Assembly: GCA_963556255.1 (NCBI GenBank)
Contig: OY744605.1
Location: 1,235,521-1,299,520, forward strand
Origin: Allolobophora icterica
Taxonomy: Eukaryota; Annelida; Clitellata; Crassiclitellata; Lumbricidae
Direction: 5' to 3'
Length of the DNA: 64,000 bases
Part shown: positions 62,440-64,000 of the stretch, one piece after another
Position numbering within the stretch: position 1 is the first letter of the stretch
Layout of the letters: every line of letters begins with the position of its first letter
Made by a program: the position numbers and the translations under genes
The notes under the pieces: generated by a model
Databases searched by the model: none
What the model saw: only the letters and a program-made list of their open reading frames with translations
Told to the model about the DNA's origin: nothing

Positions 62440-64000
62440 GCTACTGCCACGCTTTTCCGAATCCGTTTCGCAACATAACGCCGAAAGACGCATCGCACGA
62501 CTTCCTAGCGTTCTTTCCAGCTTATGCAAGCACCAAATTATTCTGATTGGTGACAGAGACACATGCGGGCCTACGAAAACTGCCCAGGAAGTCCCCTTAG
62601 AAGATTTGAACCAGCAAACGTTAGATTGAAACCCAAGCGTGGTAAAATTTCTCACAGCATATATTTCTGTTAGCTGCACAGCTATTCCGTCTCAATTCAA
62701 CAAATTTTTCTGAACTTTCCAGGTCGACCATCTCGGATTTCAATGAAAATTTAACAGAATGTTTATTATGGTATTAGATTAAGTTGTGCAAAATTTTAGA
62801 TCAATTTGATAAGTAGTTTTGAAGATATTGAGCTTCAAAGAGGTATGGGGTGACCTCGTTTTTGCCGTTTTCGAACTCGCGTCTAAATTTGTAGTGACTT
62901 TCAGAAGCTCATAACTCCATTAATATCAAAGATAATTGTATGAAATTTTCAGGATATTTAATCATCTTTGCTTAGATGAAATGCTGAAGAAAAGAATGAC
63001 GAGTGTTGAAAACTGTTGTATTATGACCCATCTGAAAATGGTTAAAAAAAAAACTTGTGTATGTCTGATGATCATACTTTGCAGCCCCGATGTGCCAAAA
63101 CTGAAGTTGTATTCAAGAATGTTTTAACAACTCATAATGCTAATGTACTTTCTCTAAAACAATATGCAGAAATTTTGTATTTCTGATGCATATGTGCTAC
63201 CATATGGCCCTCCAAAAATGGAAAATTGCATTCCAAAGACCATTTTCAAAGCCAAAGATCATCATGTGGGATAGGTCATGGAGCAATGCAAGTTGCATCA
63301 CTGGAAAGAGCAGCTCAGACACTGTAAGTGCACCAAAAATGGTGATGGTGTTCCTTCTTGTTCATTTTATACTTTTATTTCATTCGTGGCAGTGTTTCCT
63401 GCATTCGCGAGTTTGTAATGGAGTCAATTTCATAGAGTTATATTGTGTTGTAATTATTATATTGTGAAAAAGCTCTGTAATGAGTCAGTTTACTCAGATT
63501 TTAATCTCTTCATCTTCCTCAGTTCTTGGAGTTATTTGGTAGATATCATTATCATATGAAAGAAAGATATCTAATTATATACATATATCAAAATAATAAA
63601 AAATGGTGTGTAACATATTTTTTCTCTAATATAAACATCACTGATGGAATCATAAATTTGCACCAATTGATCAAATTTAATCATCTTAGTTCTTTTACAA
63701 TATTGTGTACTCTTTATTTATACATGTTCAATCTTCAATCGATGTCATATGATCTTGTTTTGTCACTGGCACTTGAATTTTACACAAAATATGTTCGTTT
63801 GCCACCCAACAAACATCTTCTCTCTGTGGCTATTTGAATGCAGAAGTAGGACCATGTAAGTGGGTGCACGAAGATAACTTCCAAACCATTGTGTTCATCT
63901 CACACAGAACGAATGGAACCAATCCACCAAAGACCATCATACAGGCATGCAGCATACTCACAAGGTTGAAATAAATTGTTATCGGAACTTGCAACTGATA
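62440..64000. other. No recognisable gene
   Basis: AT-rich. Small frames on both strands have no family signature. The 62700-63050 segment (ATTAATATCAAAGATAATTG, GAAATTTTCAGGATATTT) has the look of transposon-derived sequence, but I cannot assign it. Confidence 0.35.

Overview
This is eukaryotic, repeat-dominated DNA from an animal, most likely a marine invertebrate deuterostome. Host coding density is very low: one clear single-exon C2H2 zinc-finger gene and two decayed copies of an NHL/TRIM-like beta-propeller gene. Almost everything else is transposable elements at different stages of decay. The deuterostome guess rests on a Ty3/gypsy element with integrase before reverse transcriptase (the Gmr1 arrangement, first described from deuterostomes). 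No species call is possible. Nothing bacterial, plasmid-like or CRISPR-like is present.

Layout. 1.5-3.3 kb: zinc-finger gene with a decaying 3' tail. 4-8 kb: tRNA-headed SINE-like element, microsatellites, LINE 3' ends and a 106-bp hAT-type MITE. 8.6-10.4 kb: three-layer nest (hAT MITE inside a hAT element inside an older MITE). 10.7-15.2 kb: a minus-strand CR1/L2-type LINE broken by a Harbinger-type MITE and by a 2.6-kb inverted-repeat element that itself carries a hAT element with a smaller MITE inside. 15.5-23.7 kb: LINE ends, MITEs, an NHL pseudogene (minus), a TCGA-rich inverted-repeat element and a hAT transposase remnant. 24-26 kb: simple repeats and a perfect 45-bp-arm hairpin. 26.7-29.3 kb: a truncated Harbinger MITE joined to a 5'-truncated conventional gypsy element. 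29.3-42.1 kb: one NHL pseudogene on the plus strand, dispersed over about 12 kb by a nearly complete 6.9-kb Gmr1-like element, a solo LTR, a 2.96-kb Tigger/pogo element and a Tc1 fragment. 42-53 kb: LINE ends, a gypsy gag remnant, two more LINE reverse-transcriptase remnants and long stretches with nothing recognisable. 53-61 kb: a foldback, a minus-strand LINE with endonuclease and RT, two full SINEs, a plus-strand LINE 3' half and two blocks of a shared minisatellite. 61.5-62.4 kb: two adjacent hAT MITEs. To 64 kb: nothing recognised.

How the parts relate. The LINE group here ends in a hairpin of the form GCGCCTCTGAATAG...GAGAGGCGC plus TTATAAAT and a short-period tail. The tRNA-derived SINEs end in the same hairpin, so they probably borrow the LINE machinery. 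DNA-transposon relics are mostly non-autonomous, with clean target-site duplications (8 bp hAT, TWA Harbinger, TA Tigger, and 9-10 bp for two unassigned families). The Gmr1-like element has nearly identical LTRs, so it is recent. Its frame breaks, like those in the gypsy and Tigger elements, mostly lie at or beside homopolymers, so some may be assembly errors.
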